From assembly GCA_050692195.1 (NCBI GenBank), contig JBOGVA010000064.1, positions 1 to 27,307 on the forward strand: a DNA stretch of 27,307 nt, in the 5' to 3' direction. Position 1 is the first letter of the stretch, and each line of letters starts with the position of its first letter. A program made the translations under genes and the position numbers. Below the pieces are notes generated by a model that was not told the DNA's origin, ran no database searches, and saw only the letters and a program-made list of their open reading frames with translations. Positions 5,477 through 13,406 of the stretch are shown one piece after another. Source of the DNA: JBOGVA01 sp050692195. Its GTDB lineage: Bacteria > Actinomycetota > UBA4738.

Positions 5477-7146
5477 CGCTCTCGCCCGGGCGACTCGGCG
5501 GGGCCCGCGTGCACCGGCGGGGAGCCGGTCAGGGCGAAGTCCGGCTCGAAGCCCTCCCGGGGAATCTCGATGTTGAAGACCGCGCCCTTGCCGTTCGAGT
5601 CCACCCAGATCGCCCCGTTGTGCGCCTGGGCCACCTGGCGCGCGATGAACAACCCCAGGCCCTTTCCGCATCTGGAAGACCGTGCCGCCGTTCCCCGAAC
5701 CAGCGGGTCGAAGATGGACTCTCGCTCCGATCTGGGGATCCCCGGCCCCTCGTCCCTGACCCTCACCGTGGCCACGCGATCGCCCGGCTCGACCGAGACA
5801 GTGACCCGGGTGGGGGGCGGGGAATAAGCGAGGGCGTTGCGGATCACGTTCGCGATGGCCCCGCGGAGGTGTCGCGGGTCCGCTCGAACGATCACTCCCG
5901 GGGGCGCGGAGAGCGACACCCGATCCTCGTTCAGCTCGAAGCGGCACGACTCCACCGCTTCCTCGACGATCCGAACGAGGTCCACCGGCCGACGCCGCAG
6001 GGAACCAGATCCCACCGCCCACCGGAGCAGCCCGTCCACGAGCTCGGCCAGCTGCGCCAGCTCCTTCTGCGAGCGATGAAGCAGATCATCGGTGTCCGCG
6101 TCTCTGGTCGTCGCCTCCGCGAGCGACTCCATGACGGCCCTGGCGCCAAGGAGAGGGCCGCGCACCTCGTGCGCCGTCCAGGCGATCCCGAGGTCGAGGC
6201 GTTCGTTCCTGCGCTCGGCCAGCGATACGGTGGCCAGGTGTTCGAGGACGTCCTCCAGGAGCGACCCAATGGTGTCGAGCGAGCCTTGCAACGAAGCGGA
6301 ACCGCCCGCCAAGAACAGCACGGCATAGCCAGCGTCGATGACGGCAACCTCGTCGGTTCCCATCAACCGTCCGAATCGAGCGGCCAGCTCATCCTTGCTC
6401 CGAGCGGGGACCCCCGACCACCGGGGCAGGCTGCCCATCACGGTTCGCAGCGCGGCCCGTCTCGGGCCCGTGAGGCCGTATGTGGCGATCATCGTCAGGC
6501 GGGTGCCCCTTTCCCGGCTGAGCCAGGCCACCACCGGAAGATGGAAGCGATCGAAGCAGAACCTCGTGGCGGCTCGGATGGCGGCCTCCGGAGTACCGGC
6601 CCGCACGATGTCGCGGGTCAGCGCGGCGACGCGTCCCATCGCCTCGACCTGTCGTTCGAGGTCCTCCCTGGCCCGCAGGTTCCGCAGCACGATCGCGGCC
6701 TGGCTGGCCACGGCGTCGAGGAGCCCCCAGCATCTGTCGATCGAGCGGCTGGGGGCCACCACCTCCAGCAAGCCCACGCTCTCCCCCCGGGACACCAGAG
6801 GGATGATGGCCAGGACTCCGTCCGCGGAGGTCTTCAGCTTGAGGCGGAGCGCCTTCTTGTTCAGGTAGGCGAGCCTGCGCCGGGCCGAGAGCCTCCTGCC
6901 CCCGACCTCCCAATCACCTTGCGCCAGAGCCACTCGCAGGTGGCCGCCCGGGGCAGGGAGGAGGAGCCGAACCGGTGCCTCTCCCCAGGCCACGGCCGCC
7001 CGGACCCATCTGGGGATGGATGCGACGGCTTCGTCCAGGTGGGACGCCGATCCGAATGCGTGACACAGGCGCAGAAGGAGGGCGGACTGGTCGATCGAGC
7101 CCGCTACCAGGTCGCTCTCGTTCGTTACGATTGTCGGTCGGCCCAA
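5473..7146 (-). CDS. Soluble GAF-domain sensor histidine kinase
   Basis: The product is 557 aa with no signal peptide or membrane helix, so it senses an internal cue. Residues about 20-160 and 165-310 look like two GAF-type modules; the first ends in the typical LLDAVASQAAIVLRN helix. The dimerisation/phosphoacceptor helix has TAHEVRGPL with His326. The ATPase domain has the N box NVIRNAL (433-439), G1 DEGPGIP (465-471), F box IFDPLVRG and G2 GKGLGLFIARQVAQ (494-507). The kinase therefore looks intact. It starts with TTG at 7146 behind GGGGAAGGGG; no better in-frame start is near. It overlaps the response regulator by 4 nt. The GAF ligand is unknown; no haem- or chromophore-binding residue is obvious. 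Confidence 0.9.
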   Translation of the reverse strand: MGRPTIVTNESDLVAGSIDQSALLLRLCHAFGSASHLDEAVASIPRWVRAAVAWGEAPVRLLLPAPGGHLRVALAQGDWEVGGRRLSARRRLAYLNKKALRLKLKTSADGVLAIIPLVSRGESVGLLEVVAPSRSIDRCWGLLDAVASQAAIVLRNLRAREDLERQVEAMGRVAALTRDIVRAGTPEAAIRAATRFCFDRFHLPVVAWLSRERGTRLTMIATYGLTGPRRAALRTVMGSLPRWSGVPARSKDELAARFGRLMGTDEVAVIDAGYAVLFLAGGSASLQGSLDTIGSLLEDVLEHLATVSLAERRNERLDLGIAWTAHEVRGPLLGARAVMESLAEATTRDADTDDLLHRSQKELAQLAELVDGLLRWAVGSGSLRRRPVDLVRIVEEAVESCRFELNEDRVSLSAPPGVIVRADPRHLRGAIANVIRNALAYSPPPTRVTVSVEPGDRVATVRVRDEGPGIPRSERESIFDPLVRGTAARSSRCGKGLGLFIARQVAQAHNGAIWVDSNGKGAVFNIEIPREGFEPDFALTGSPPVHAGPAESPGRER

Positions 7147-7466
7147 GCGCCCCTTCCCCCGTCGAAGGCAGAGGGGAGTTTAGCCGCACAGCGTGTTTCT
7201 TGTAAAGGAGAACCAGGAGAACCTTGAGTGGCTGCTAGATAACGAACTGCTTGCTTTGGATGGTCCCCAGCCGGCCTGGCCACTATCCCCCACCTGGCCG
7301 CGGAGAGTGGCGAGCGTCCTACTGATCAGCGGATTTGCATCGTAGGAAAGTTACGGCGATTCGGGCTGCACTCGCCGATCGGGCGCCGCTAGCATAGTTG
7401 CCCCCCCGGAGAGGAAATGACAGATGGTCCAGGCAGGCCTGCGAGGCGCGGGGCCCTGACGCGCGC
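7147..7466. other. Divergent intergenic region between kinase and BldD-like genes
   Basis: This 320-bp region must hold promoters for both flanking genes. A small inverted repeat CGGCGA/TCGCCG (7354-7359, 7372-7377) and a TAGCAT hexamer at 7390-7395 that could be a -10 element lie before the + strand gene. An ATG at 7417 with GGAG 5 bp upstream opens a 39-codon frame that overlaps the BldD-like start out of frame. No RNA gene or BldD box was recognised. Confidence 0.4.
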
Positions 7467-7955
7467 ATGGAAGGTATCTCGAAGGCGGTGGGGGCCGCAC
7501 TTCGACAGGCCCGCTTGGAACGAGGCCTCTCTCTGACGGAGGTCAAGCGCCGATCGCACGATCGGTTCAAGCCCTCTGCCCTGGGCGGTTATGAGCGAGG
7601 CGAGCGCTCCATCTCGCTCGAGCGATTCTGCCAGCTTGCCCGCCTCTATGGAGTCCGGGCCGACCGGCTGCTGTCGAAGATCTTGGGCCGCCTGACTCCC
7701 GAAGGTAGCGAGGGCATCGTGGTCGACCTCAATCAGCTCGCGCTGATCCATGAGAGAGAAGGGCGGGTGATCGCGGAGTTCATCCACAAGGTGAAGGCCG
7801 AGCGGGAAGATTATCTGTCTGACGTCATCACACTGAGGTCGGGAGACTTGGAGGAGCTCGCCCTCAAGGTCCAGCTCGAGCCGAGGGTGCTCCTGGCCAG
7901 GCTGCGCCCCGCTCTGCGCTCGTCACCCTTGAACATGCACTCCCCCGGCTACTAG
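7467..7955 (+). CDS. bldD: BldD-like transcriptional regulator
   Basis: The product is 162 aa, the usual BldD length. Residues 4-75 are a lambda-repressor-type helix-turn-helix (ISKAVGAALRQARLERGLSL, then YERGERSISLERFCQLARLYGV). Residues about 82-150 match the BldD C-terminal domain, which in Streptomyces binds a c-di-GMP tetramer through RGD-X8-RQDD and dimerises the repressor over developmental genes. Here the motif is R113-E-D115, eight residues, then R124-S-G-D127. The Arg and outer Asp residues are kept, while Gly becomes Glu and one Asp becomes Gly. Ligand binding is thus plausible but uncertain. The ATG at 7467 fits family alignment but has no ribosome site; a TTG at 7398 in the same frame is the alternative. 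The stop overlaps the convergent membrane-protein stop by CTAG. Confidence 0.85.
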   Translation: MEGISKAVGAALRQARLERGLSLTEVKRRSHDRFKPSALGGYERGERSISLERFCQLARLYGVRADRLLSKILGRLTPEGSEGIVVDLNQLALIHEREGRVIAEFIHKVKAEREDYLSDVITLRSGDLEELALKVQLEPRVLLARLRPALRSSPLNMHSPGY

Positions 7956-8218
7956 TTCCCGCGCTCCGCCGTCCCCGCTCCGCCCGCGCTTGCCGCTCGA
8001 GGGGGGATGGGCGCGTCCCGGCGCTGGGAGAGGCGGTCGAGGCGCCCCTGCGCGTCCAGCGACTGGCGCTGGATCTCATCGAGCATCGGCTGCACTTCCC
8101 GGCTGAACATCGCCACGGAGGCAGCCAGCCGCTTCAGATGACGGAGGAGGGCCAGCATGAGCACCAGAAGCGCCGCCACGGTTGCCAGCGTTACCGCCAG
8201 CACTATCGGCAGGAGCAC
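7952..8218 (-). CDS. Small single-pass membrane protein with cytoplasmic helix
   Basis: The product is 88 aa from a GTG at 8218. Residues 3-25 are a strong membrane helix (LPIVLAVTLATVAALLVLML), followed by LLRHLKRL, whose positive charges place the C-terminus inside. Residues about 26-68 are helical and charged, with a heptad-like pattern (FSREVQPMLDEIQRQSLDAQ) that suggests self-association; the end is Ala/Gly-rich. No family name can be given. The gene may be co-transcribed with the zinc-ribbon gene 43 bp upstream. It converges on the BldD-like gene with a 4-nt stop overlap. Confidence 0.65.
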   Translation of the reverse strand: MLLPIVLAVTLATVAALLVLMLALLRHLKRLAASVAMFSREVQPMLDEIQRQSLDAQGRLDRLSQRRDAPIPPRAASAGGAGTAERGN

Positions 8219-8261
8219 CGCGGCAGGATAGCAGGTGCGATGCTGCGGGAGGGAACTCCCC

Positions 8262-8627
8262 TCACTCGACGGGAAAGGCTCGGTTCAGTACCTCGTCGTC
8301 GCGAAGAAGGAAGTGAAACGTGATGAGGTCGTCGACCGTGAACGGTGGTCCGGGGGGCCGGCTCTCGAGCGCCCCGACGGGGTCGCCACATCCAGGCGTG
8401 TCCGCACAGTCCGCGTCTCTGCCGTCCGGGTCCGCCAGCTCGACGCCCGCCGACAGCAGGAGCGCGACCACCTTTCGATCCGCCGGCTTCTCGATCGTAT
8501 TGAGGCACTCCGGGCAGGAGAACCGATAGATGCCTTCGCCCGCGTGGTCGCGGATCGACAGCAGGATCGCCTCGGGGGTCATGTCGACCTCGCCGCATCG
8601 GGGACAGGTGGTCCGTATCGTGGTCAT
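8262..8627 (-). CDS. Zinc-ribbon protein, function unknown
   Basis: The product is 121 aa. Two knuckles, TCPRCG near residue 8 and FSCPECL near 37, give a classic four-cysteine zinc ribbon. The middle holds two further Cys (DADCADTPGC), and the C-terminal part FTVDDLITFHFLLRDDE is a short conserved-looking helix. The ATG at 8627 (MTTIRTTCPRCG) is preferred; another lies four codons upstream, and neither has a clear ribosome site. It is the gene after pafC on the same strand, 51 bp away, so it may be the tail of that transcript. Proteins of this kind occur widely in Actinomycetota without an assigned role. Confidence 0.75.
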   Translation of the reverse strand: MTTIRTTCPRCGEVDMTPEAILLSIRDHAGEGIYRFSCPECLNTIEKPADRKVVALLLSAGVELADPDGRDADCADTPGCGDPVGALESRPPGPPFTVDDLITFHFLLRDDEVLNRAFPVE

Positions 8628-8678
8628 CCCACCACGCATATCGGCGAGCGCCTGTGGCCGCTTAAGGTGCCGAAAGTC

Positions 8679-9683
8679 CTAAACGCGGCGGTAAAGAGCC
8701 AGGGTTTCCCTGGCGGTCTCACCGACCATATCGACCAGTTGCGGGGGGTCGAGAGCCTGGGCCCCTCCCCCCAGGCGGAGCACGAGCTTTGCCACCCAGG
8801 GAAGGACCTTCACGGGGAGCGTAACCTCCAGCCGCCCGTCCTCCTTCGGCACCACTCGCTCCGCCTCGTAGTACTCGGCGACCCAACGTGCGCTCGGTCC
8901 CAGGAGGAGCCGAACGGGTATGTCTTGGTCGGACCGTGTGTACAGGGGCCTGCCTGCCCCCAGCAGGCCCCGCGGATCGAAGGCTTCCCCCGTCTGCGCC
9001 ACCGAGCGGATCCGGTCCACCCGAAAGAGCCGCTCACCGTCGGCCAGCTCATCCCAGGCCACCACGTACCAGTTGCCGATCGCCGAGAACACGTGCTCCG
9101 GGTCGATCCGGCGGACGGTCAGCTCGTCCCGGGACGCCGTGTAGTACTCGATCTGCACCCGTTCCCGCCGCTCCACGGCCACCCGGACCGCCGCAAGCGC
9201 GTCCGCGGATCCGCCGCCGTCGCCCACCGCCACTCGTCCCGACAGGCCGGCCAGGGCGTCCCGGCCGAGCCCCTTCTCGATCTTGTCCAGTGCGGAGGCG
9301 AGGGCGGGGGCCTCCTCCAGTCCCGGTGCCCCCAGCAGGGCCTTCCCCTTGAGATAGAGAGCCAGGGCTTCCGATCGGGTGAGGCGCACCGGACGGGAGA
9401 AGTAGTCCGCCATCCCGATCCAGACCCGGCCCTCCTCGACCTGGACGTCGATCAGGTCTCCCGGCCCGTAGGGGGGGAGTCCCGAGACGAAGAGCAGGTT
9501 CAGGTCCTCGAGCAGCTCGCTCTCCCCCACTCCGAACAGCCGCGAGATCTCCTCCAGTGGTGTTCCCGGGTGCTGGACCACGTAGGGCACGACCACGAGC
9601 AACCGCCTGAGCCGATCGGACGCCTTTCCCGTCTGGCGGCCGCGGCCCGCCTGGCGGCCATGGCCGGTGGGCCCGCTAGCCAT
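8679..9683 (-). CDS. pafC: PafC-type WYL-domain transcriptional regulator
   Basis: The product is 334 aa. An N-terminal winged helix-turn-helix (DRLRRLLVVVPYVVQHPG, EISRLFGVGESELLEDLNLL) is followed by a WYL domain with IGNWYVVAWDE and RVDRI, and a C-terminal WCX-like region to the end. In mycobacteria PafB and PafC form a heterodimer that activates the LexA/RecA-independent DNA-damage response; the WYL domain is thought to sense a nucleic-acid ligand. The ATG at 9683 lies inside the 3' end of pafB (ATGGCTAG, 8-nt overlap), which ties the two in translation. Unlike in Mycobacterium, pafBC is separated from pafA here by a zincin, an MFS gene and a DUF3866 gene. Confidence 0.9.
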   Translation of the reverse strand: MASGPTGHGRQAGRGRQTGKASDRLRRLLVVVPYVVQHPGTPLEEISRLFGVGESELLEDLNLLFVSGLPPYGPGDLIDVQVEEGRVWIGMADYFSRPVRLTRSEALALYLKGKALLGAPGLEEAPALASALDKIEKGLGRDALAGLSGRVAVGDGGGSADALAAVRVAVERRERVQIEYYTASRDELTVRRIDPEHVFSAIGNWYVVAWDELADGERLFRVDRIRSVAQTGEAFDPRGLLGAGRPLYTRSDQDIPVRLLLGPSARWVAEYYEAERVVPKEDGRLEVTLPVKVLPWVAKLVLRLGGGAQALDPPQLVDMVGETARETLALYRRV

Positions 9684-10641
9684 GCGCCTCGCCTCCACCG
9701 GCAACCGCTTCCAGCCTGGCCACAACCTGGTCTCTGACGGGCTTCGGCGAGTACACGCGTGCGTCCGGGCCGAACGAGAGGATCCAGGAGACGAACGAGT
9801 CCGTCTGGCTGGCGGGCACGTCCGCCTCCACCCATCCGTCTCCGCGCGTGCGAAGGGAGCGCGCCCCGGGTGTGGAGGCGATGGCCCACCACGCCACCTT
9901 GGGGCTGAAGGCCACCCGCGCCCGGGCCGCCGGCTCCCCCAGGCCCCACGGCCCGGCCTCGAGGTGTCGGGAGGCGTCGAACCCGTCGGGCGGAGCACTG
10001 GCCGGCCCGACCTCCTTGATGGGAGGCTGCATCCGGGAGAGCCTGTACGAGCGGATCTCTCCCCGGGTTCGGTCCAGCCCGACCAGATACCAGTGCCCTC
10101 GCCGGAACACCAAAGAGTAGGGATCGACCTCGCGCCGCCCGGCTTTCCCCTGCGTCGGCCGGTAAGTGAATCGAATCGCCTTGCGCCTGGCAACCGCGTC
10201 CGCAGCGGCTCCGAGGTTAGGGCCGGAAGGGTCCGCCCCCGGCGCGGCCGTGCGCTCCGCCATCGCGGTGAGGACGTTTGCCTCGGTCCCGGCCGAGAGC
10301 TTCTGGAAGGCCTGCTCGGCTTCATCTCCCTCCCCCGGGGCGTGGGCGGCCACGAACAGCGCCCACACCTCGTCGGAGGTGAACGGGACCTCCGGGAGGT
10401 AGTACTGGTCCTTGAGGATGCGGTATCCGTGCTCGACCTCCCAGGGATCCGTGGGCTGGAGATCGATCGGGATGCCCACTTCCTTGAGGGTGTCCTTGTC
10501 CCGTTCGAACATGCGCTTGGCCGAGGCGGAGTCGGACTGCTGGTAGGCGGGGATGACCCGGCGGATGTCATCGAACGTCATCGGCCGCCGTGCTTCCAGG
10601 AGGAGGGCCACCAGGTTGATCAGGCGTTCCAGCGGGTGCAT
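9676..10641 (-). CDS. pafB: PafB-type WYL-domain transcriptional regulator
   Basis: The product is 321 aa. It begins MHPLERLINLVALLLEARRP, the standard PafB opening, with a winged helix-turn-helix to about residue 65. A WYL domain at about 150-215 contains RKAIRFTYRPTQG, YSLVFRRGHWYLVGLD and IRSYRLSRM. The C-terminal part ends in a helical segment typical of the WCX domain. It is the partner of PafC and the two genes overlap by 8 nt. The ATG at 10641 has no ribosome site, and only 21 bp separate it from the divergent DUF3866 start, so the message may be leaderless or the promoter may lie inside the other gene. A longer open frame upstream (to 11583) is antisense to the DUF3866 gene and is not coding. 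Confidence 0.9.
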   Translation of the reverse strand: MHPLERLINLVALLLEARRPMTFDDIRRVIPAYQQSDSASAKRMFERDKDTLKEVGIPIDLQPTDPWEVEHGYRILKDQYYLPEVPFTSDEVWALFVAAHAPGEGDEAEQAFQKLSAGTEANVLTAMAERTAAPGADPSGPNLGAAADAVARRKAIRFTYRPTQGKAGRREVDPYSLVFRRGHWYLVGLDRTRGEIRSYRLSRMQPPIKEVGPASAPPDGFDASRHLEAGPWGLGEPAARARVAFSPKVAWWAIASTPGARSLRTRGDGWVEADVPASQTDSFVSWILSFGPDARVYSPKPVRDQVVARLEAVAGGGEAHG

Positions 10642-10662
10642 CCGGGCGATGATAATGCCGGG

Positions 10663-11763
10663 ATGATTCGCCTCCGGTATGGAGAGGTCGTCGAGCTCCT
10701 CGACGAGCGGCCGGGCGCGGCGGAGGTGTCCGTGCGGATCGAGGGCCGGCTCGCCAAGGCCATCGTGTATCCGGATCTGGTGGGGCCCGTGCGACCCGGC
10801 GACCGGATCCTGGTGAACACAACCGCGGTCTCGCTGGGGCTGGGAACGGGAGGGATGCACTTCGTCATCGCCGTGGAAGGCATGGCCGAACGCGATCCTC
10901 CCGCGCCCGGACACATCATGAAGGCGCGGTACCTCCCCCAGCAGGTCAAGGTGCAGAGCGTCGAGGAGGAGGGCAGCCCGCACCGGAGCAGGATGGAGGA
11001 TGCGGGCGGTCTCGACGGGATGCCCGTGGTCTGGTGCCCCCTGCACTCGATGCTTGCGGCGGCGGTGGCGGGTGCCCGTGCGGCGGGAGCCTCGCGCATC
11101 GCCTACGTGATGACGGACGGGGCGGCCCTTCCCGCCGCTCTGTCGAAGCAGGCCGCGACGCTTCGATCCGAAGGTCTCCTGGCTTCGGTGATCTCGACGG
11201 GACAGGCCTTCGGGGGGGATCTGGACGCGGTCACGGTGTTCACCGGCCTGCTTGCGGCTCGCCACGTCGTCGGCGCCGACGTCGCGGTGGTGGCAGACGG
11301 GCCGGGCAAGGTGGGAACCGGAACGACGTGGGGAGCCTCGGACGTGGAATCGGCGATGGCCCTGAACGCGGCGGCGATCATCGACGGCCGGCCCATCGCC
11401 GCGCTCCGGATCAGCTTCGCCGACCCCCAGGCGCACCACCGCGTGCTCTCCCGGCATTCCATCACGGCACTTGGCCGGGTGGCGCTGGTGCCCGTGCACG
11501 TGGCCGTGCCCGCCCTGGAAGAGGGGCCGCGCCGGGAGGCGATGTGGAACGCCCTGAGGTCGGCCAACCTCGAGGAACGCCATCAGCTCGTGGAGGCAAA
11601 CGGGCGGCCGGCGCTCGACCTGCTGGCCGAGCTCGGCATCGAGCCGGAGTCCATGGGCAGGTCGGTGGCGGACGACCCGGAGTTCTTCCTGGCGGCCGGC
11701 GCGGCCGGGGTGCTGGCCGGCAGGATGTCCGCGAGAGACCGTGCCTGGGGAGGAGACGGCTAG
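10663..11763 (+). CDS. DUF3866-family protein
   Basis: The product is 366 aa. It opens MIRLRYGEVVELLDERPG and has the blocks GGMHFVIAVEGMAE, VVWCPLHSMLAA and VADGPGKVGTGTTWGASDVE, which I associate with DUF3866, an actinobacterial family of unknown function. The Gly-rich VGTGTTWG loop and conserved acidic residues look like a ligand or metal site, but no reaction is known to me. There is no signal peptide or membrane helix. The ATG at 10663 lies 21 bp from the divergent pafB start, and this side-by-side arrangement suggests shared control. The end overlaps the MFS gene stop by CTAG. An in-frame extension upstream to 9667 runs antisense through pafB and is rejected. Confidence 0.85.
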   Translation: MIRLRYGEVVELLDERPGAAEVSVRIEGRLAKAIVYPDLVGPVRPGDRILVNTTAVSLGLGTGGMHFVIAVEGMAERDPPAPGHIMKARYLPQQVKVQSVEEEGSPHRSRMEDAGGLDGMPVVWCPLHSMLAAAVAGARAAGASRIAYVMTDGAALPAALSKQAATLRSEGLLASVISTGQAFGGDLDAVTVFTGLLAARHVVGADVAVVADGPGKVGTGTTWGASDVESAMALNAAAIIDGRPIAALRISFADPQAHHRVLSRHSITALGRVALVPVHVAVPALEEGPRREAMWNALRSANLEERHQLVEANGRPALDLLAELGIEPESMGRSVADDPEFFLAAGAAGVLAGRMSARDRAWGGDG

Positions 11764-13016
11764 CGAGTCGCTTCCTCGGCTGCGATCGCCCCCACCACGT
11801 CCGCGCTCTCGCCTCGCCGGCGCAGCAGGAGGTACAGGGGGACCGAGACGATCGTGGCCAGGCCTCCCAGGACGAACCCGTCCGCGATGGACCTGACGCG
11901 AGAGAGGTAGCCCAGTCCGGCCTGGCCGCCCACGGCGCCGAGGCTGGCCACCAGCGCGTCAAAGGACACCAGGGTGGCTCGCTCCTGCGTGGGGATGATC
12001 GCGTGGAGGTAGGTCTGCCTCACGGGCATGAGCAGCCCTTCGGCGACCGCCGACACCAGGAACAGGGGCACGGCCACCCAGAACAACCCGACGGCTCCCA
12101 CTCCCACCATGCAGGCCGTCACCACGGCGCTTCCGGCCACCAGGATGGTGGTCCGCCTCCGGCCGGGCTTCACCAGCCGGCCGACGAGAGAGTTGCCCAG
12201 GATGCCGGCCAAGGAGAACAGCGCGGCGATCACGCCCGCCACCCATACCAGGTCTCGCCCCAGGAGCTCCAGGAAGTAGGGCTGCCATGCGTACCATGCC
12301 CAGAAGAAGAAGCCCGCGTTGACGAACGACACCATGACCAGGAGCCGTACGGACGGCGTCCGCCATCCATACGTGAGGCCCGCCCGGGCCACCTTGCGCA
12401 TCTCGGCCACGATGCTGCCCAGGCGGAGCGTCCGGGGCTCGAACCCGAGATCGTGCATCATCACGAACCCGACGGCGAACGCTCCGGCGAGCAGAGCGGC
12501 CCTCACCAGGTACGGGACCGCCAGGTCGATGCTCCCCAGCAGCCCGCCCCCCACGGTTCCCAACAGCGTGGCCGCCCAGAAGACGATCTGCCCGCGGGCG
12601 AACACCCGATCCAGCTCCTCTTTGAAGCCGGCCCCCCGGAGCGCGTCGACGAGCCAGGCCTCCACGGCCCCGGAGTAGAACGTGTAACCGAGCCCGAGGA
12701 CCACCCCGGCGAGCGAGAAGAGCAGCACCCCGCCGCCGACGGCGGCCACCCCGACGTAGGCCAGCGTCCCCACCAGGAGGGTCGCCGCGCTGAGCAGGAA
12801 CGAGACGCGCCGCCCCCAGGTATCCGCCACGACCCCCGTGGGGATCTCGAAGAGGGCCATCGCCGCGGTGAACACGGCGTTCGCCAGGAACACCTCGAAG
12901 ATGTCGAGGCCGGCGTCGAGCAAGAACAGCGTGTTGATGCCCCATATCAGAGAGGCGGACAGCGTGAACATCGCGGTGATGGCGAGGTACGCGCGGATGA
13001 TCAGCGCCGGGCTCAT
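11760..13016 (-). CDS. Major facilitator superfamily transporter
   Basis: The product is 418 aa with about twelve hydrophobic segments. The first cytoplasmic loop carries the MFS signature DTWGRR after FEIPTGVVA, and the central loop (PRTLRLGSIVAEMRKVARAG) divides two halves of six helices. The residues ALFEIPTGVVAD are like those of drug or unknown-substrate exporters in actinobacteria, but the substrate cannot be read off. The ATG at 13016 lies 8 bp after the zincin stop, so it is probably the last gene of the proteasome transcript. Its stop overlaps that of the convergent DUF3866 gene. Confidence 0.88.
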   Translation of the reverse strand: MSPALIIRAYLAITAMFTLSASLIWGINTLFLLDAGLDIFEVFLANAVFTAAMALFEIPTGVVADTWGRRVSFLLSAATLLVGTLAYVGVAAVGGGVLLFSLAGVVLGLGYTFYSGAVEAWLVDALRGAGFKEELDRVFARGQIVFWAATLLGTVGGGLLGSIDLAVPYLVRAALLAGAFAVGFVMMHDLGFEPRTLRLGSIVAEMRKVARAGLTYGWRTPSVRLLVMVSFVNAGFFFWAWYAWQPYFLELLGRDLVWVAGVIAALFSLAGILGNSLVGRLVKPGRRRTTILVAGSAVVTACMVGVGAVGLFWVAVPLFLVSAVAEGLLMPVRQTYLHAIIPTQERATLVSFDALVASLGAVGGQAGLGYLSRVRSIADGFVLGGLATIVSVPLYLLLRRRGESADVVGAIAAEEATR

Positions 13017-13024
13017 GCGTCTGG

Positions 13025-13396
13025 CTAGTCCCTGCCGAGCTCCTGGAGCCGCTGCTCCGAGATCCCGAAGAAGTGGGCTATCTCGTGGACCACGGTGTCC
13101 CGGACGACCCGTCTCATGTGACGGTCGTTCCGGGCCACCGCCTGGATCGGCCGCCGGAAGAGCGTGATCCGGTCCGGGAGCACGCCGAAGTAGCCCCGGC
13201 CGCGGTTCGTCAGGGGGATCCCCTCGTAGAGCCCGAGGATATCTGGGTGGTCAGACGGAGGATGATCCTCGATGAGGACCTCCACGTTCTCCAGCCGTTC
13301 TTGGACCCACGCGGGAAGGTCGTCCAGGGCTTCGGCCACCAGACGCTCGAACCGCTCCGGTGAGGTCCAGCCCGTTCCGCGAGGATCGCTCCGCAC
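13025..13396 (-). CDS. Small zincin-like metallopeptidase family protein (DUF1025 type)
   Basis: The product is 123 aa. The C-terminal VVHEIAHFFGISEQRLQELG holds an HExxH zinc motif, and the middle has the family blocks DILGLYEG, ITLFRRPI and VVRDTVVHE. These small proteins are annotated as MMP-like or minimal zincins; proteolytic activity is inferred from the motif rather than shown. The frame starts at a GTG at 13396, 10 bp after the pafA stop. FERLVAEALDDLP near residue 16 is where shorter homologues begin. Its place directly behind pafA points to co-expression with the Pup system. Confidence 0.85.
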   Translation of the reverse strand: MRSDPRGTGWTSPERFERLVAEALDDLPAWVQERLENVEVLIEDHPPSDHPDILGLYEGIPLTNRGRGYFGVLPDRITLFRRPIQAVARNDRHMRRVVRDTVVHEIAHFFGISEQRLQELGRD

Positions 13397-13406
13397 CGTT
13401 TGCGGA

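Noticed and set aside
8679..10571. Single 630-codon frame covering pafC and more
   Set aside because: Only the part from 9683 down is PafC; the upstream part is a shadow of pafB.
9667..10662. Upstream extension of the DUF3866 frame
   Set aside because: It runs antisense through pafB; the DUF3866 family start MIRLR matches 10663.
10642..11583. Upstream extension of the pafB frame
   Set aside because: It is antisense to DUF3866, and the conserved PafB opening MHPLERLINL is at 10641.
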